Shown in pieces: positions 1 to 8,571 of a stretch of DNA of 41,232 nucleotides. The first letter of the stretch is position 1; each line of letters starts with the position of its first letter. This DNA is from JBOGJI01 sp050747865 (GTDB lineage Bacteria > Acidobacteriota > Thermoanaerobaculia > Multivoradales > JAHEKO01). The stretch spans positions 1 through 41,232 of the forward strand of contig JBOGJI010000186.1 of assembly GCA_050747865.1 (NCBI GenBank), read 5' to 3'. The notes below the pieces were generated by a model. The model worked only from the letters and a program-made list of their open reading frames with translations, ran no database searches and had not been told where the DNA came from. Made by a program: the position numbers and the translations under genes.

Positions 1-1566
1 CCGGCGCACCGGCGCCCAGCCCGGCCCGTCGGGCCGGATCCGCCGCACGAACTCGCGCAAGACGGCCTCGTCCGCCGGCGGCGTGAAGCGGGCGGTGCCG
101 AGCCACGCCGCCGAGGTCACGGCGACGCCGATCACCAGCTCCTGCCAGCCGGCCAGCCGGGCGCCGAAGAGCGCGCTGTGGGCGAACTGGAAATAGATGG
201 CGATCAGGAATGAGACGGTCATCGCCACCAGCTCGCTCGCCGCGTTGACCCGCCACCAGAACCAGCGCAGCAGGAAGAGCAGCCCGGTGCCGGCACCGAT
301 CTGCAACAGGATCTGGAAGGCCTGCAGCGCGTTGCTCAGAGCCAGCGACACGACGCAGGCCACGACCATGAGCGCGGCGGTCAGCAGCCGGGCGATCAGC
401 ACCAGGCGTCGCTCGGACGCCTGTGGATCGATGAAGCGGCAGTAGACGTCCTGCACCAGGTAGGAGGCGCCCCAGTTCAGGTGGGTGGAGATGGTCGACA
501 TGTAGGCCGCCGCGAGCGAGGCGATCACCAGCCCGAGCAGTCCGGCCGGCAGGAACGTGAGCATCGCCGGATAGGCCAGGTCGTGACCGAGCACCCGCGC
601 GTCGACGCCGGGGAAGGCCGAGCGTAGGGAGTCGAGGTCGGGAAAGACGAGCAGCGAGGCGAGGGCCACGAGGATCCACGGCCAGGGGCGCAGCGCATAG
701 TGGGCGATATTGAACAGCAGCGTCGCGCCCTGGGCGTGCTCCTCGCTGCGCGCCGCCAGCATCCGCTGCGCCACGTAGCCGCCGCCGCCCGGCTCCGACC
801 CCGGGTACCAGACGCTCCACCACTGCACCGCGAGGGGGATGACGAAGACGGCGACCGCCAGGGAAGGGTCGGAGAAATCGGGCACCAGGGCGAGCCGTTC
901 GGTGATCTGTGGAGCCCCGAGCAGGCCGGACAGCCCACCCACCTCCGGACGCCCCAGCGCGTACCAGGCGGCCGTCAGCGACCCCGCCATGGCGACCGTG
1001 AACTGCACCAGGTCGGTCACCAGCACGCCGGTCAGGCCGCCGAGCATCGAGTAGACGACGGTCACGCTCCCCGCCACCGCCACCACGGTCACCGGATCGA
1101 GCCCGAGCAGCACGCCGCCGAGCTTGATCGCCGCCAGGGTGACCGAGGCCATGATCATGACGTTGAAGAAGAAGCCCAGGTAGACGGCGCGGAACCCGCG
1201 CAGGAAGCGCGCCGGACGCCCCGAGTAGCGCAGCTCGTAGAAGCCGATGTCGGTCTCCACCCCGGAGCGGCGCCACAGCCGCGCGTAGACGAAGGTGGTG
1301 AGCATGCCGGTCAGCAGAAACGCCCACCAGACCCAGTTGCCCGCCACGCCGTTCGTGCGCACGATGTCGGTGACCAGATTGGGCGTGTCGGTGGAGAAGG
1401 TGGTGGCCACCATCGAGACGCCGAGCAGCCACCACGGCATGCTGCGCCCCGAGAGGAAGAACTGGCCGGTGCTCCGCCCCGCCCGACGCGCCGCCGCCAC
1501 CCCGACGCCGAGCGACAGGCCCAGGAACCCCACGATCATCCACCAATCGATCGCCTGTAGCCGCAT
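1..1566 (-). CDS. Sodium:solute symporter family protein (partial, C-terminus off the window)
   Basis: The reading frame is open from an ATG at 1566 to nucleotide 1, giving 522 residues without a stop. The start MRLQAIDWWMIVGFLGLSLG leads straight into a membrane segment, and about a dozen hydrophobic segments follow, as in the SSS (SLC5-like) family of Na+-coupled permeases for sugars, amino acids or other solutes. The segments GGLTGVLVTDLVQF and LAAAYMSTISTHLNWGASYL resemble family core helices. A Shine-Dalgarno-like GGAGGG lies just before the ATG. The substrate cannot be told from sequence. Family length is about 500-600 aa, so only a short tail should be missing. The family call is firm; no neighbour clarifies the substrate. 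Confidence 0.9.
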   Translation of the reverse strand, partial: MRLQAIDWWMIVGFLGLSLGVGVAAARRAGRSTGQFFLSGRSMPWWLLGVSMVATTFSTDTPNLVTDIVRTNGVAGNWVWWAFLLTGMLTTFVYARLWRRSGVETDIGFYELRYSGRPARFLRGFRAVYLGFFFNVMIMASVTLAAIKLGGVLLGLDPVTVVAVAGSVTVVYSMLGGLTGVLVTDLVQFTVAMAGSLTAAWYALGRPEVGGLSGLLGAPQITERLALVPDFSDPSLAVAVFVIPLAVQWWSVWYPGSEPGGGGYVAQRMLAARSEEHAQGATLLFNIAHYALRPWPWILVALASLLVFPDLDSLRSAFPGVDARVLGHDLAYPAMLTFLPAGLLGLVIASLAAAYMSTISTHLNWGASYLVQDVYCRFIDPQASERRLVLIARLLTAALMVVACVVSLALSNALQAFQILLQIGAGTGLLFLLRWFWWRVNAASELVAMTVSFLIAIYFQFAHSALFGARLAGWQELVIGVAVTSAAWLGTARFTPPADEAVLREFVRRIRPDGPGWAPVRR

Positions 1567-2035
1567 GCTCCCTCCATCCGATGGGCAGCGAGTCTACCTG
1601 GGGATGCAACGGGCCGATCCCGTGTCGGACCACCCTCGCCCACCCCAGAGTGCGACCGAGCTCGGCCTGGATCGGTCCCCCTTGGACCCCGGAGCAGCGC
1701 TCTCGCAGCCCGCCAGTGCACGCTGCTGCGTCATCTCCACTCATCTCCACACCCTCAGCGAGAATGCAACGCCCTATCCCTCTCGGTCACCGCGCCCAGG
1801 ATTCGGCGCGGGCCGGCACAGCGCGGGCACACGAGGACGTCGATCGCGAACACCCGGCGTAAGAGCCGCGCCCACGACCACCGGCCCGGGGCGTAGAACT
1901 CCATTGTCACAAGCCCGGTTCAGGTTGGTCCCTGGGCGACTGTGCTTCGGCGGCGACGCACCGCCGCGCGGCCACTACTGCCCCGCCGCTACCGGGCGTA
2001 CCGGCCGCGATGCTTATCCCCGGGCGCAGCGAAGG
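1567..2035. other. Intergenic region between symporter start and propeller gene stop
   Basis: This 469-bp gap holds the transposase scrap at 1755-1904 and otherwise no frame I would call a gene. A 10-bp direct duplication (TCATCTCCAC, twice in a row) lies at 1731-1750. It must contain the symporter promoter, but no convincing -35/-10 pair was seen. No T-tract terminator is visible downstream of the propeller gene. Confidence 0.5.
1755..1904 (-). pseudogene. C-terminal remnant of an IS91-like transposase
   Basis: A 49-codon frame reads, from its ATG, MEFYAPGRWSWARLLRRVF and then AIDVLVCPRCAGPRRILGAV before a stop. The pattern W-A-x-L-L-R-R-V-F-x-x-D-V-L-x-C-P-R-C-x-G-x-x-R is, from memory, the zinc-ribbon-like end of IS91-type (Y2) transposases. 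The rest of the transposase is absent: an in-frame stop lies 18 nt upstream of the ATG and no matching sequence was seen in the flanks. It is best read as decayed mobile-element debris. The ATG has no clear ribosome binding site and the piece is probably not expressed. Confidence 0.6.
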
Positions 2036-3664
2036 CTAGCCTACGCTCGCGCGACAGGCCTGAAGAGCCTGCCGGGCTTGCTCGAGCGCGGCAAGCGCGG
2101 CGGGGAGGTCTTCCTCCCTGAGTCTTTTGATCTCCGACCTCAGGATTTCCCTCTCAGCCGCTGTTGCCGACGCGAACTTGTTGGTGAGGTCCCTGATCTG
2201 CCTGTCTATGTCGTCCACCGTGGCCTGGGCGGCCTTTAGCTGGTCAACCTGCGCCTGGCATGGGTCCGCAACCACGGGAATCATCCGGAGTTCGCCGTCG
2301 ATCGCGAACTCGTCCGACTTCCGCTCGGCCTGGTCGACGGCGTAGATGACGTTGTTGTCGCCCGAGAACAGGAACCTGAACACCTGCCAACCACCCTGGC
2401 CGACGACCGAAGGGCTGCTGACATCCCCACCGCCGGTTTGGGATGCGTCAACGTAGCGGAGCAGCCTGCCGTCCTGGTCGACGGCGTAGATGACGTTGTT
2501 TGCGCCCGAGAACAGAAATTTGAACACCTGCCAGCCACCCTGGCCGATGACCGAAGGGCTGCTGACATCTCCACCGCCGGTTTGGGATGCGTCAACGTAT
2601 CGGAGCAGCCTGCCCGCCTGGTCGACGGCGTAGATGACGTTGTTGCTCCCGGGGAACAGGAACTTGAACTGTTGCCAGCCGCCCTGGCCGATGACCGCAG
2701 GGTTGGCGACGTCGCCGGTGCCGTCCTGGTTGGCATCCAGATAGCGCAGGAGTCTGCCGGCCTGGTCTACGGCATAGATCACCCCGTTCCCGCCCGAGAA
2801 CAGGTGCCTGACCTGCTGCCAGCCGCCAAGGCCGATGACCGATGGGTTGCTGACGTCGCCGCCGCCGGTCTGAGAGGCATCGCGGTAGAAGAGGAGCCGG
2901 CCGGCCTGGTCGACCGCGTAGATGATGTTGTTGCCGCCGGAGAACAGGAACTTGAACTGCAGCCAACCGCCCTGCCCGATGACCGAAGGGCTGCTAACGT
3001 CGCCACCGCCGGTCTGGGAGGCGTCGACGTAACGGAGCAGCCTGCCGGAGGGCACGATACCAAAGGTCAACTGAAAGGGCATGGAGACCAGCTGTTCTGG
3101 GAAGGCCACGAAGTCGCTGTCGACAATGTCGTCGAGGTTGAGCGTGCCGGCGGCGACGCGTGCCTTCTGCCACCAGGTCAGGGCGCCCCTGATCGCTGAT
3201 TCGACTTTCGCGGCAACCCGCTCCTTAATGATGCGGACGGACTCGTCCCTGTCCGCCTGGTTCACGGAGGCCAGTCCCGGAAGCTCGTCGGCGACCGCGG
3301 CGCGAAGCTCGCTGTGGAATGCCTTGAAGCCCGCTCGCACGGCATCGCCTGGTGTCTCGTCCTCCTCCCACAGGGCCACGGCCAGGATCAGCCGGCGGAT
3401 CATGAGACCGTCCTCCAGCCGCACGCGCAACTCGCCGACTGAGAATGGTATGTCTGCCGATTCACCGGCGCGCATATCGTTCTTGATCACGATGCGGGCG
3501 TTTCCGGTCCTGGGCGGGGAAACGCCAACGTCCTCGTCTGTTTCGAGTGTGGTGTCGTCGATGCGCAGGAGGACTGGCCAGATGTAGGGCTCCGAGTGGC
3601 CGGTGCCGTCGTTTTCCCGAAAGCAGTGAAGCCGGGAAAGCGTGATGATCGCGTCGGTTGCCAT
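2036..3664 (-). CDS. Tachylectin-like five-bladed propeller protein with coiled-coil tail
   Basis: The protein has 542 aa in three parts. Residues 1-206 form a domain I cannot name, with HSEPYIWPVLLRID near the start and a helical stretch rich in Arg, Glu and Ala before the propeller. Residues 207-446 are five tandem 48-residue repeats of the form GRLLRYVDAS..GGWQxFKFLFSG..N.xIYAVDQ. Five blades of about 47 residues is the architecture of tachylectin-2, a sugar-binding propeller. Residues 447-542 are charged, helical and probably coiled-coil. The ATG at 3664 has GGAGGA five nt upstream; the frame stays open to 3703 without a better start. No signal peptide is visible. It lies 26 nt behind the 46-aa gene, so the two are probably co-transcribed. 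A GlcNAc-type ligand is suggested only by the family. Confidence 0.8.
   Translation of the reverse strand: MATDAIITLSRLHCFRENDGTGHSEPYIWPVLLRIDDTTLETDEDVGVSPPRTGNARIVIKNDMRAGESADIPFSVGELRVRLEDGLMIRRLILAVALWEEDETPGDAVRAGFKAFHSELRAAVADELPGLASVNQADRDESVRIIKERVAAKVESAIRGALTWWQKARVAAGTLNLDDIVDSDFVAFPEQLVSMPFQLTFGIVPSGRLLRYVDASQTGGGDVSSPSVIGQGGWLQFKFLFSGGNNIIYAVDQAGRLLFYRDASQTGGGDVSNPSVIGLGGWQQVRHLFSGGNGVIYAVDQAGRLLRYLDANQDGTGDVANPAVIGQGGWQQFKFLFPGSNNVIYAVDQAGRLLRYVDASQTGGGDVSSPSVIGQGGWQVFKFLFSGANNVIYAVDQDGRLLRYVDASQTGGGDVSSPSVVGQGGWQVFRFLFSGDNNVIYAVDQAERKSDEFAIDGELRMIPVVADPCQAQVDQLKAAQATVDDIDRQIRDLTNKFASATAAEREILRSEIKRLREEDLPAALAALEQARQALQACRASVG
2327..3046 (-). repeat. Five tandem 144-bp repeats encoding propeller blades
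   Basis: Blades occupy 3046-2903, 2902-2759, 2758-2615, 2614-2471 and 2470-2327, each exactly 144 bp with no gap. The two at 2614-2327 are nearly identical in DNA, including synonymous positions, while the blade at 2902-2759 is the most diverged. This implies recent duplication or gene conversion within the gene. Confidence 0.9.
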
Positions 3665-3690
3665 GGGTCTCCTCCCTGGTGCGCCAGAAC

Positions 3691-3831
3691 CTAGGCGGCG
3701 CAAAGCATGTTTTCGTCTCCATGTGCCGGCCTCTTCTGCTGCCTGGAGACTTGAAGGAGGAGCTCACGAAGGAACGTCTCGAGCTCCTGTACGTCACGAA
3801 GTGAACGAACGAGCGGGTCATCGGTGTGCAT
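3691..3831 (-). CDS. Small 46-aa protein upstream of the propeller gene
   Basis: The frame starts at an ATG at 3831 with a perfect AGGAGG eight nt upstream and encodes 46 residues: MHTDDPLVRSLRDVQELETF, then a Leu/Arg-rich stretch (LRELLLQVS), a basic piece (RQQKRP) and an end with a single Cys (NMLCAA). The first 30 residues should form an amphipathic helix. There is no signal peptide or membrane segment. The stop lies 26 nt before the propeller start, which has its own ribosome binding site, so both look like one transcription unit. I do not recognise the family. A small partner, regulator or modified-peptide precursor are all possible; no modification enzyme is nearby. Confidence 0.6.
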   Translation of the reverse strand: MHTDDPLVRSLRDVQELETFLRELLLQVSRQQKRPAHGDENMLCAA

Positions 3832-4038
3832 GGATCGATCCTCCTGATAGAACGTGTCCAACTACTTTGAGAGAACGGAAAACGGAGCCGGATCCCGCCA
3901 GTGAATCGCCACGGTTGCAGGACGGCTCCTTGTGACGTCGCCCGGAAGGCGGACCGGTCGTCCGTCGGGTTCAAGCGTTGTGCCGGTGTGCTCGGTCCGT
4001 TGACTCTTGTGGCCAGGTCGCAGTCTTTGCCGAACGGG
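3832..4038 (-). other. Intergenic region between kinase gene and 46-aa gene
   Basis: These 207 bp separate the stop of the kinase gene from the AGGAGG of the small gene on the same strand. The spacing suggests the small protein and propeller have their own promoter rather than simple read-through. I see no convincing sigma-70 -10/-35 pair, which would fit use of an alternative sigma factor but does not show it. Confidence 0.35.
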
Positions 4039-6621
4039 TCACTCTTGCTTGTCGAGGACCCGGTACGGCACCGCCTGCTCCGGGCGCCCCCACGCCTCAT
4101 AGAGCGCAATGAGGCTCGCGATGGTGGCCCTGGCATCACGACCCTGCTGGCCGGCTATGTCGTTCAGGGATCGGTGGGCTTGGACCAACAAGGGCTCGGC
4201 TTCCTCATAGCGCCCTAGCGCGGTGAGAGAGACACCGAGGAGGCTCTTCGTCGTGCCAATGGTCCAGTCGCCATCCGGAAGCACGCGCCGGCGGATCTGT
4301 AGCACCTGCCGGAGGACGGACTCTGCCTGCGCGGGCCGGCCTTGCGCGAGGAGCACGCGCGCGTGCGACACGTGACAGGTGGCGGTCAGGGGATGCTCAG
4401 CGCCGAGCGCCGACTCGGCGATCGCCAGCGCACGCTGAATGAAGTCCTCCGCCTCGTCGATCCGCCCTTGTTCGCGGACGGCATTGGACAGGTTGTTGAA
4501 CCGCGTTGCCAGCGCGGGATGCGCGGGGCCGAGCGTCCGGACATCGATCGCCAGCGCTTCGCGGAGCAGCGCCTCGGCGCCGGCATGGTCCCCGCGCCCG
4601 CCGACCATGAGGGCGAGGTTGTTCAAGCTGGTCGCGGTGTTGGGATGATTGTCGCCGAGCACCTTGCGATTGAGGGCGACCACCTGCCGGAAGAGCGCCT
4701 CGGCTCCGGCCACGTCGCCCTTGTCCCTCAGCGCGAAGGCGAGGTCACTCAGGCTCGTGGCGGTCTCGCGATGCTCGTCGCCCAACAACCGGCGCCGCAT
4801 GGCGAGCGCTTCGCGGAACAACGGCTCGGCGCGATCGTACTGCCCTCGATCGGAGTACGCCCGCCCCAGCTCGACCAGCGTGACGGCGATGTCCTTGTGC
4901 GCCGGCCCAAGCAGCTGCCGGCGCATGGCGAGCGACGCGTCGAGATCGGATACGGCCGCGTCGATGTCTCCCTGCATACGCGCGAGGACGCCAAGGTCGT
5001 TGAGGCTCTGCGCGATGTGCGGGTGCTCGGCGCCGAAGGCGAGCCGGCCGGCCGCGAGCGCCTCTTCCAGCAGCGGACGTGCCCGGTCGTGCAGGCCGAG
5101 GCGCTCGTAGGTTCGCCCGAGTACGGTGAGCATCTCCGCCCGAAGCTCGTGCTGGCCCGCGAGTTCGTCTGGCAGGCGCGCCGCCGCGGCGTCGAGCACG
5201 GCCCGGACGGTCGGCTCTTCCTTCGGATCGCCGTACGGATCAGCGCCGGCCAGCAGTTCTGACAGCAGCTCGCTGACCTTCGCGGACTTTGCCGCCTCGA
5301 ACCGAGCCCGGTCCCGCTCCGTCGCGAGTCGGATCGTGTAGAAGCCGATCAGACCGGCAAGGAGTAGGGCCACCGCGCTCGCTGCGGCCACGCCGAGGGC
5401 GTGGCGGCGCACGAACTTGTGAGCCCAGTAGGTCAACGAGTCGGGGCGGGCGGTAATTGGCAGCTCCGCCAAATGCCGCCGCACGTCGGCGGCCATCCGC
5501 TCGGCCGAGGTGTAACGGCGCTCGGGCTCCTTACGTAGGGCGGTTAGGAGGATGATGTCGAGGTCGCCGCGCAGTCGGCGGGCCAGGCGCCTGGGACTCG
5601 TGTCGCGGGCGGTGGCGAGCGCTTCGGCACCCGCTTCGTCGCCGACTGGCGTCGGAGGACGGAGCACCGCCTGACTAGGGCGAGTCGGCGGTGTCTCGCA
5701 GACCGCGCCCTCGATCGCCTGCGGAGTGGCCGCTTTCAGACGCTGCGCGCGCCTTCCCGTGAGCAGCTCATAGAGCAGGAGCCCGAGCTGGTAGACGTCG
5801 GAGGCGGTGGTGAGAGGCTCGCCGCGAATCTGCTCCGGGGTGGCGTAGCTCGGGGTTAGCACCCGGTACAGGGTTCGAGTGGCATCCGTTGTCTGCCCGT
5901 CGGCGTCGATCGGCTTGGCGATGCCGAAGTCGAGGAGCTTCACCTCGCCGGCCAGGGTGACCAGGATGTTGGCGGGCTTGAGATCCCGGTGGATGACGAG
6001 GCTCCGGTGCGCCGCCTGGACGGCATCGGCAACTGTGACGAAGAGGCGCAGGCGCTCGTCCACGTTCAGGCGGCGGCCGTCGCAGTAGTCGTCGATACGG
6101 GCGCCGTCCACGAGCTCCATGGCGAACCACGGGCGGCCTTCCTCGGTGGTGCCGCCGTCCAGGAGGCGCGCGATGTGCGGGTGATCCAGGCGGGCCAGGA
6201 TCCGCCGCTCCTGCTCGAAGCGGCGCAAGAGCTCGTCGGCGCGCGGGCCGGCCGGCAGCAGCTTCAAGGCCACCCGCTGCTCGAACTCCCCGTCGGCGCG
6301 CTCGGCCAGGTAGACCCGGCCCATGCCGCCTTGGCCCAGCTCGCCGACCAGGCGCCAGGGACCGATCGGCTTGCCGAGCACCGCGTCTGGTGCGGGCGGG
6401 CTCGGCTCGATGCCTCGCAACATGCTGGTTGCGAGTGCTCCCCCGGGAGGGAGATCGATCTCCTCGGCCACCGCCACGAGTCGCCGCGCGTCGTGGGCCA
6501 AGGCGGGGTTTTCGGCCTCGACCTCCCGCAGGATCGCGTCGCGCCTTTCCGGCGCGGCGTCGAAGAGCCGATCCAGCAGGGCGTCGATCTCCTGCCAGCG
6601 GGCGTTTCGGTCGTCGGTCAC
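4039..6621 (-). CDS. Membrane-anchored serine/threonine protein kinase with C-terminal TPR repeats
   Basis: The 860-aa protein starts at GTG 6621. Residues 88-385 form a Hanks-type kinase domain with a glycine loop GQGGMG (96-101), VALK lysine (120), catalytic HRDLKPAN (211-218), DFG (231-233) and an activation segment TPSYATPEQIRGE (256-268); all catalytic residues are present. One membrane helix lies at about 408-430, so the kinase should face the cytoplasm. Residues from about 488 to the end carry seven or more 42-residue kinesin-light-chain-like TPRs, which would lie outside and bind other proteins. It follows the ECF sigma gene by 25 nt. This sigma/kinase/TPR arrangement is common in acidobacteria and planctomycetes and suggests control of the sigma factor by phosphorylation (inference). 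Confidence 0.93.
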   Translation of the reverse strand: MTDDRNARWQEIDALLDRLFDAAPERRDAILREVEAENPALAHDARRLVAVAEEIDLPPGGALATSMLRGIEPSPPAPDAVLGKPIGPWRLVGELGQGGMGRVYLAERADGEFEQRVALKLLPAGPRADELLRRFEQERRILARLDHPHIARLLDGGTTEEGRPWFAMELVDGARIDDYCDGRRLNVDERLRLFVTVADAVQAAHRSLVIHRDLKPANILVTLAGEVKLLDFGIAKPIDADGQTTDATRTLYRVLTPSYATPEQIRGEPLTTASDVYQLGLLLYELLTGRRAQRLKAATPQAIEGAVCETPPTRPSQAVLRPPTPVGDEAGAEALATARDTSPRRLARRLRGDLDIILLTALRKEPERRYTSAERMAADVRRHLAELPITARPDSLTYWAHKFVRRHALGVAAASAVALLLAGLIGFYTIRLATERDRARFEAAKSAKVSELLSELLAGADPYGDPKEEPTVRAVLDAAAARLPDELAGQHELRAEMLTVLGRTYERLGLHDRARPLLEEALAAGRLAFGAEHPHIAQSLNDLGVLARMQGDIDAAVSDLDASLAMRRQLLGPAHKDIAVTLVELGRAYSDRGQYDRAEPLFREALAMRRRLLGDEHRETATSLSDLAFALRDKGDVAGAEALFRQVVALNRKVLGDNHPNTATSLNNLALMVGGRGDHAGAEALLREALAIDVRTLGPAHPALATRFNNLSNAVREQGRIDEAEDFIQRALAIAESALGAEHPLTATCHVSHARVLLAQGRPAQAESVLRQVLQIRRRVLPDGDWTIGTTKSLLGVSLTALGRYEEAEPLLVQAHRSLNDIAGQQGRDARATIASLIALYEAWGRPEQAVPYRVLDKQE

Positions 6622-6646
6622 GTTCGGTGCTCGCCGGCGGGCCTCT

Positions 6647-7222
6647 CTACGTGGAGGTCCGGCCTAGCTCCTGTCCCAGCCAGGCGCGCGCTTTCCACCA
6701 GCCGCGCTGCACGCTGCGCAACGATGTCTGCAGGGCCTCCGCTGTCTCCGGCTCGGTGAGGCCGGCGAAGAAGCGGCACTCCACGATTTGCTGCAGGCGG
6801 GGGTCGCGATCCGCCAGCCGGTTCAGGGCCTCGTGCACCTCCAGCACCATCACGCACGCTTGCTCGCCGGCTGCCTTCCCTTCCTCTAGAGGCAAATTGG
6901 GCGAGCCGCCGCCGCGCTTCTGCGTCGCGCGCCTGCGTGCCTCGTCGACCAGGACGTGCCGCATGGCGCGCGCCCAAGCGGCGAAGAAGTGCCCGCGGTC
7001 GTTGTAGCGGGTTTGGCTCTGATCGACCAGGCGCAGGTAGGTCTCGTGCACGAGCGCCGTGGTCTGCACGGGCGCGTCCGCACTTCCAGCGCGCCGGCGC
7101 TGACGGTGGGCGATCCGTTTCAGGTCCTCGTAGGCAAGATCGACGAGTCGTTCGAATGCTCGCGTCTCGCCGTCGCGATAGGCGATCAGAGCGGCGGTGA
7201 AGTCGGATGGCTGGTCGGACAT
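6647..7222 (-). CDS. ECF-type RNA polymerase sigma factor
   Basis: A 191-aa protein with an ATG at 7222 directly behind CCCAGGAGA. The region 2 motif TTALVHETYLRLVDQ and HFFAAWARAMRHVLVDEAR match the ECF subfamily seen in Rhodopirellula, Verrucomicrobium and acidobacteria. Region 4 lies near the C-terminus (FFAGLTEPETAEALQTSLRS). Such sigma factors direct RNA polymerase to a small set of promoters. No anti-sigma gene is adjacent; the next gene downstream is the membrane kinase, which makes phosphorylation a likely control (inference). An out-of-frame open stretch over the same DNA was disregarded. Confidence 0.92.
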   Translation of the reverse strand: MSDQPSDFTAALIAYRDGETRAFERLVDLAYEDLKRIAHRQRRRAGSADAPVQTTALVHETYLRLVDQSQTRYNDRGHFFAAWARAMRHVLVDEARRRATQKRGGGSPNLPLEEGKAAGEQACVMVLEVHEALNRLADRDPRLQQIVECRFFAGLTEPETAEALQTSLRSVQRGWWKARAWLGQELGRTST

Positions 7223-7354
7223 TCTCCTGGGCGAGAACTCGATGAGACCCCATCAGGAGCTACGCAAACACGGCGGTCGAGAGGCCAGCGTCGGGAGCCG
7301 GTGCCGGCGGGATCGAGCCATCCCTTGCCGCGTGCGGCACGGCTCTCGCGGCCG

Positions 7355-8512
7355 CTATTGTCCGGCCGAGAGATCTGACGCCCGAGAGGACGATTCCGGA
7401 ATCTGCCGCACCCACACGTCGCGCTGGGGGAAGGGGATTTCGATGCCCTCGCGGGCGAGCGTCTTGTAGATGTCCATGTAGAGCTCATGGGAAACCAGGG
7501 CGCGCTCCGAGGGATGGTTCACCCAGCAGAGCAGCTCGAAGTCGAGGCTGGACTCGCCAAAGCCGCGCATGCGTGCACGCGGCGCGGGATCCTGGCAGAC
7601 CCGCTCGTGTTTGTGGGGGATCCCCTCCAGGATCTCCACCACCCGGTCTACATCCGAGCCATACGCCACCCCCACCTGGAGGCGGATGCGGATCTTGACC
7701 CAGCGGCCGCCCGACTCGTTGACGACCTTGGTGTTGGCCATCTGCGAGTTGGGTATGGTGATCTCCACGTCGTCGAGGGTGAGCAGGCGCGTCGAGCGCA
7801 TGCCGACCTTGGTGACCTCGCCACGCTCGCCAGTGTCGAGCACCACGTAGTCCCCCAGCTTGTATGGTGCATCGGCGATGATGGAGAACCCGGCGAACAG
7901 GTTGGCCAGGGTCTCGCGGGCGGCGAAGCCGATGGCGATGCCGGCGACTCCGGCCGAGGCCAGCCACGGCGCGACGTTGAGGTCCCAGGTCTGGAGCAGG
8001 GCGTACGCCGCGATGGCGACGACGAGGAGGGTGGCAATCAAGTCGAACAGCGGCAGGGTGCGCTCTTCGACGATCCGGAAGCGGCCGCCGAGGTTGCTGA
8101 GCGCGTTGAGGACGATGCGGACCACCGTCAGCCCGACGCGCATCAACTGCAGGATGAGGATGCTGACCAGGACGCGGACGACGATCTTGGTGGCGGTCGG
8201 CCCCAGGGGCAGCACCTGCACCGCGGCGACCACGCTCAGGTAGGCCACGATCAGGGCGGCCACCCAGCCGGCGAGTCGGAACACCTCGTCGTCCAGGCTG
8301 GCGCGCGTTCGCGCGGCGATCTTGCGTCCCCAGAAGCGGATGAATCCCCGCGCCGCCGCCGCCAGCAGCAGGCCGACGCCGACGATCACCAGGGCGAGCA
8401 CGAAGGGGTAGTGGGCGAGGAAGGCCCAGATGCCTTCCAGCCAGCTGGGGAGCCACGTCGGGGGAGTGGGGTCGGGGGCGGCCTCGTTCAAGACGGTCCC
8501 GGAACCTATCAC
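7355..8512 (-). CDS. Mechanosensitive ion channel of the MscS family
   Basis: A 385-aa protein with about five hydrophobic segments. The last one runs into GVAGIAIGFAARETLANLFA, the glycine/alanine-rich pore helix of MscS, followed by the beta-domain start (LGDYVVLDTGERGEVTKVG). The C-terminal part has the mixed alpha/beta fold of the family (VEILEG..., FELLCWVNHPSERA). MscS channels open under membrane tension and release solutes on osmotic downshift. The start is uncertain: GTG 8512 gives the longest form but has no clear ribosome binding site, and a TTG at about 8492 is an alternative. It is divergent from the deacylase gene with 59 bp between. Confidence 0.92.
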   Translation of the reverse strand: MIGSGTVLNEAAPDPTPPTWLPSWLEGIWAFLAHYPFVLALVIVGVGLLLAAAARGFIRFWGRKIAARTRASLDDEVFRLAGWVAALIVAYLSVVAAVQVLPLGPTATKIVVRVLVSILILQLMRVGLTVVRIVLNALSNLGGRFRIVEERTLPLFDLIATLLVVAIAAYALLQTWDLNVAPWLASAGVAGIAIGFAARETLANLFAGFSIIADAPYKLGDYVVLDTGERGEVTKVGMRSTRLLTLDDVEITIPNSQMANTKVVNESGGRWVKIRIRLQVGVAYGSDVDRVVEILEGIPHKHERVCQDPAPRARMRGFGESSLDFELLCWVNHPSERALVSHELYMDIYKTLAREGIEIPFPQRDVWVRQIPESSSRASDLSAGQ

Positions 8513-8571
8513 GGCGCGAACGGAGCGGTAGACTCGCCGACCGCGAACGGAACGACCGAGGGAGGACGGCG

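Noticed and set aside
2327..3046. CRISPR array
   Set aside because: The regular repeats are 144 bp, contiguous and in frame inside a coding sequence; there are no spacers and no cas genes.
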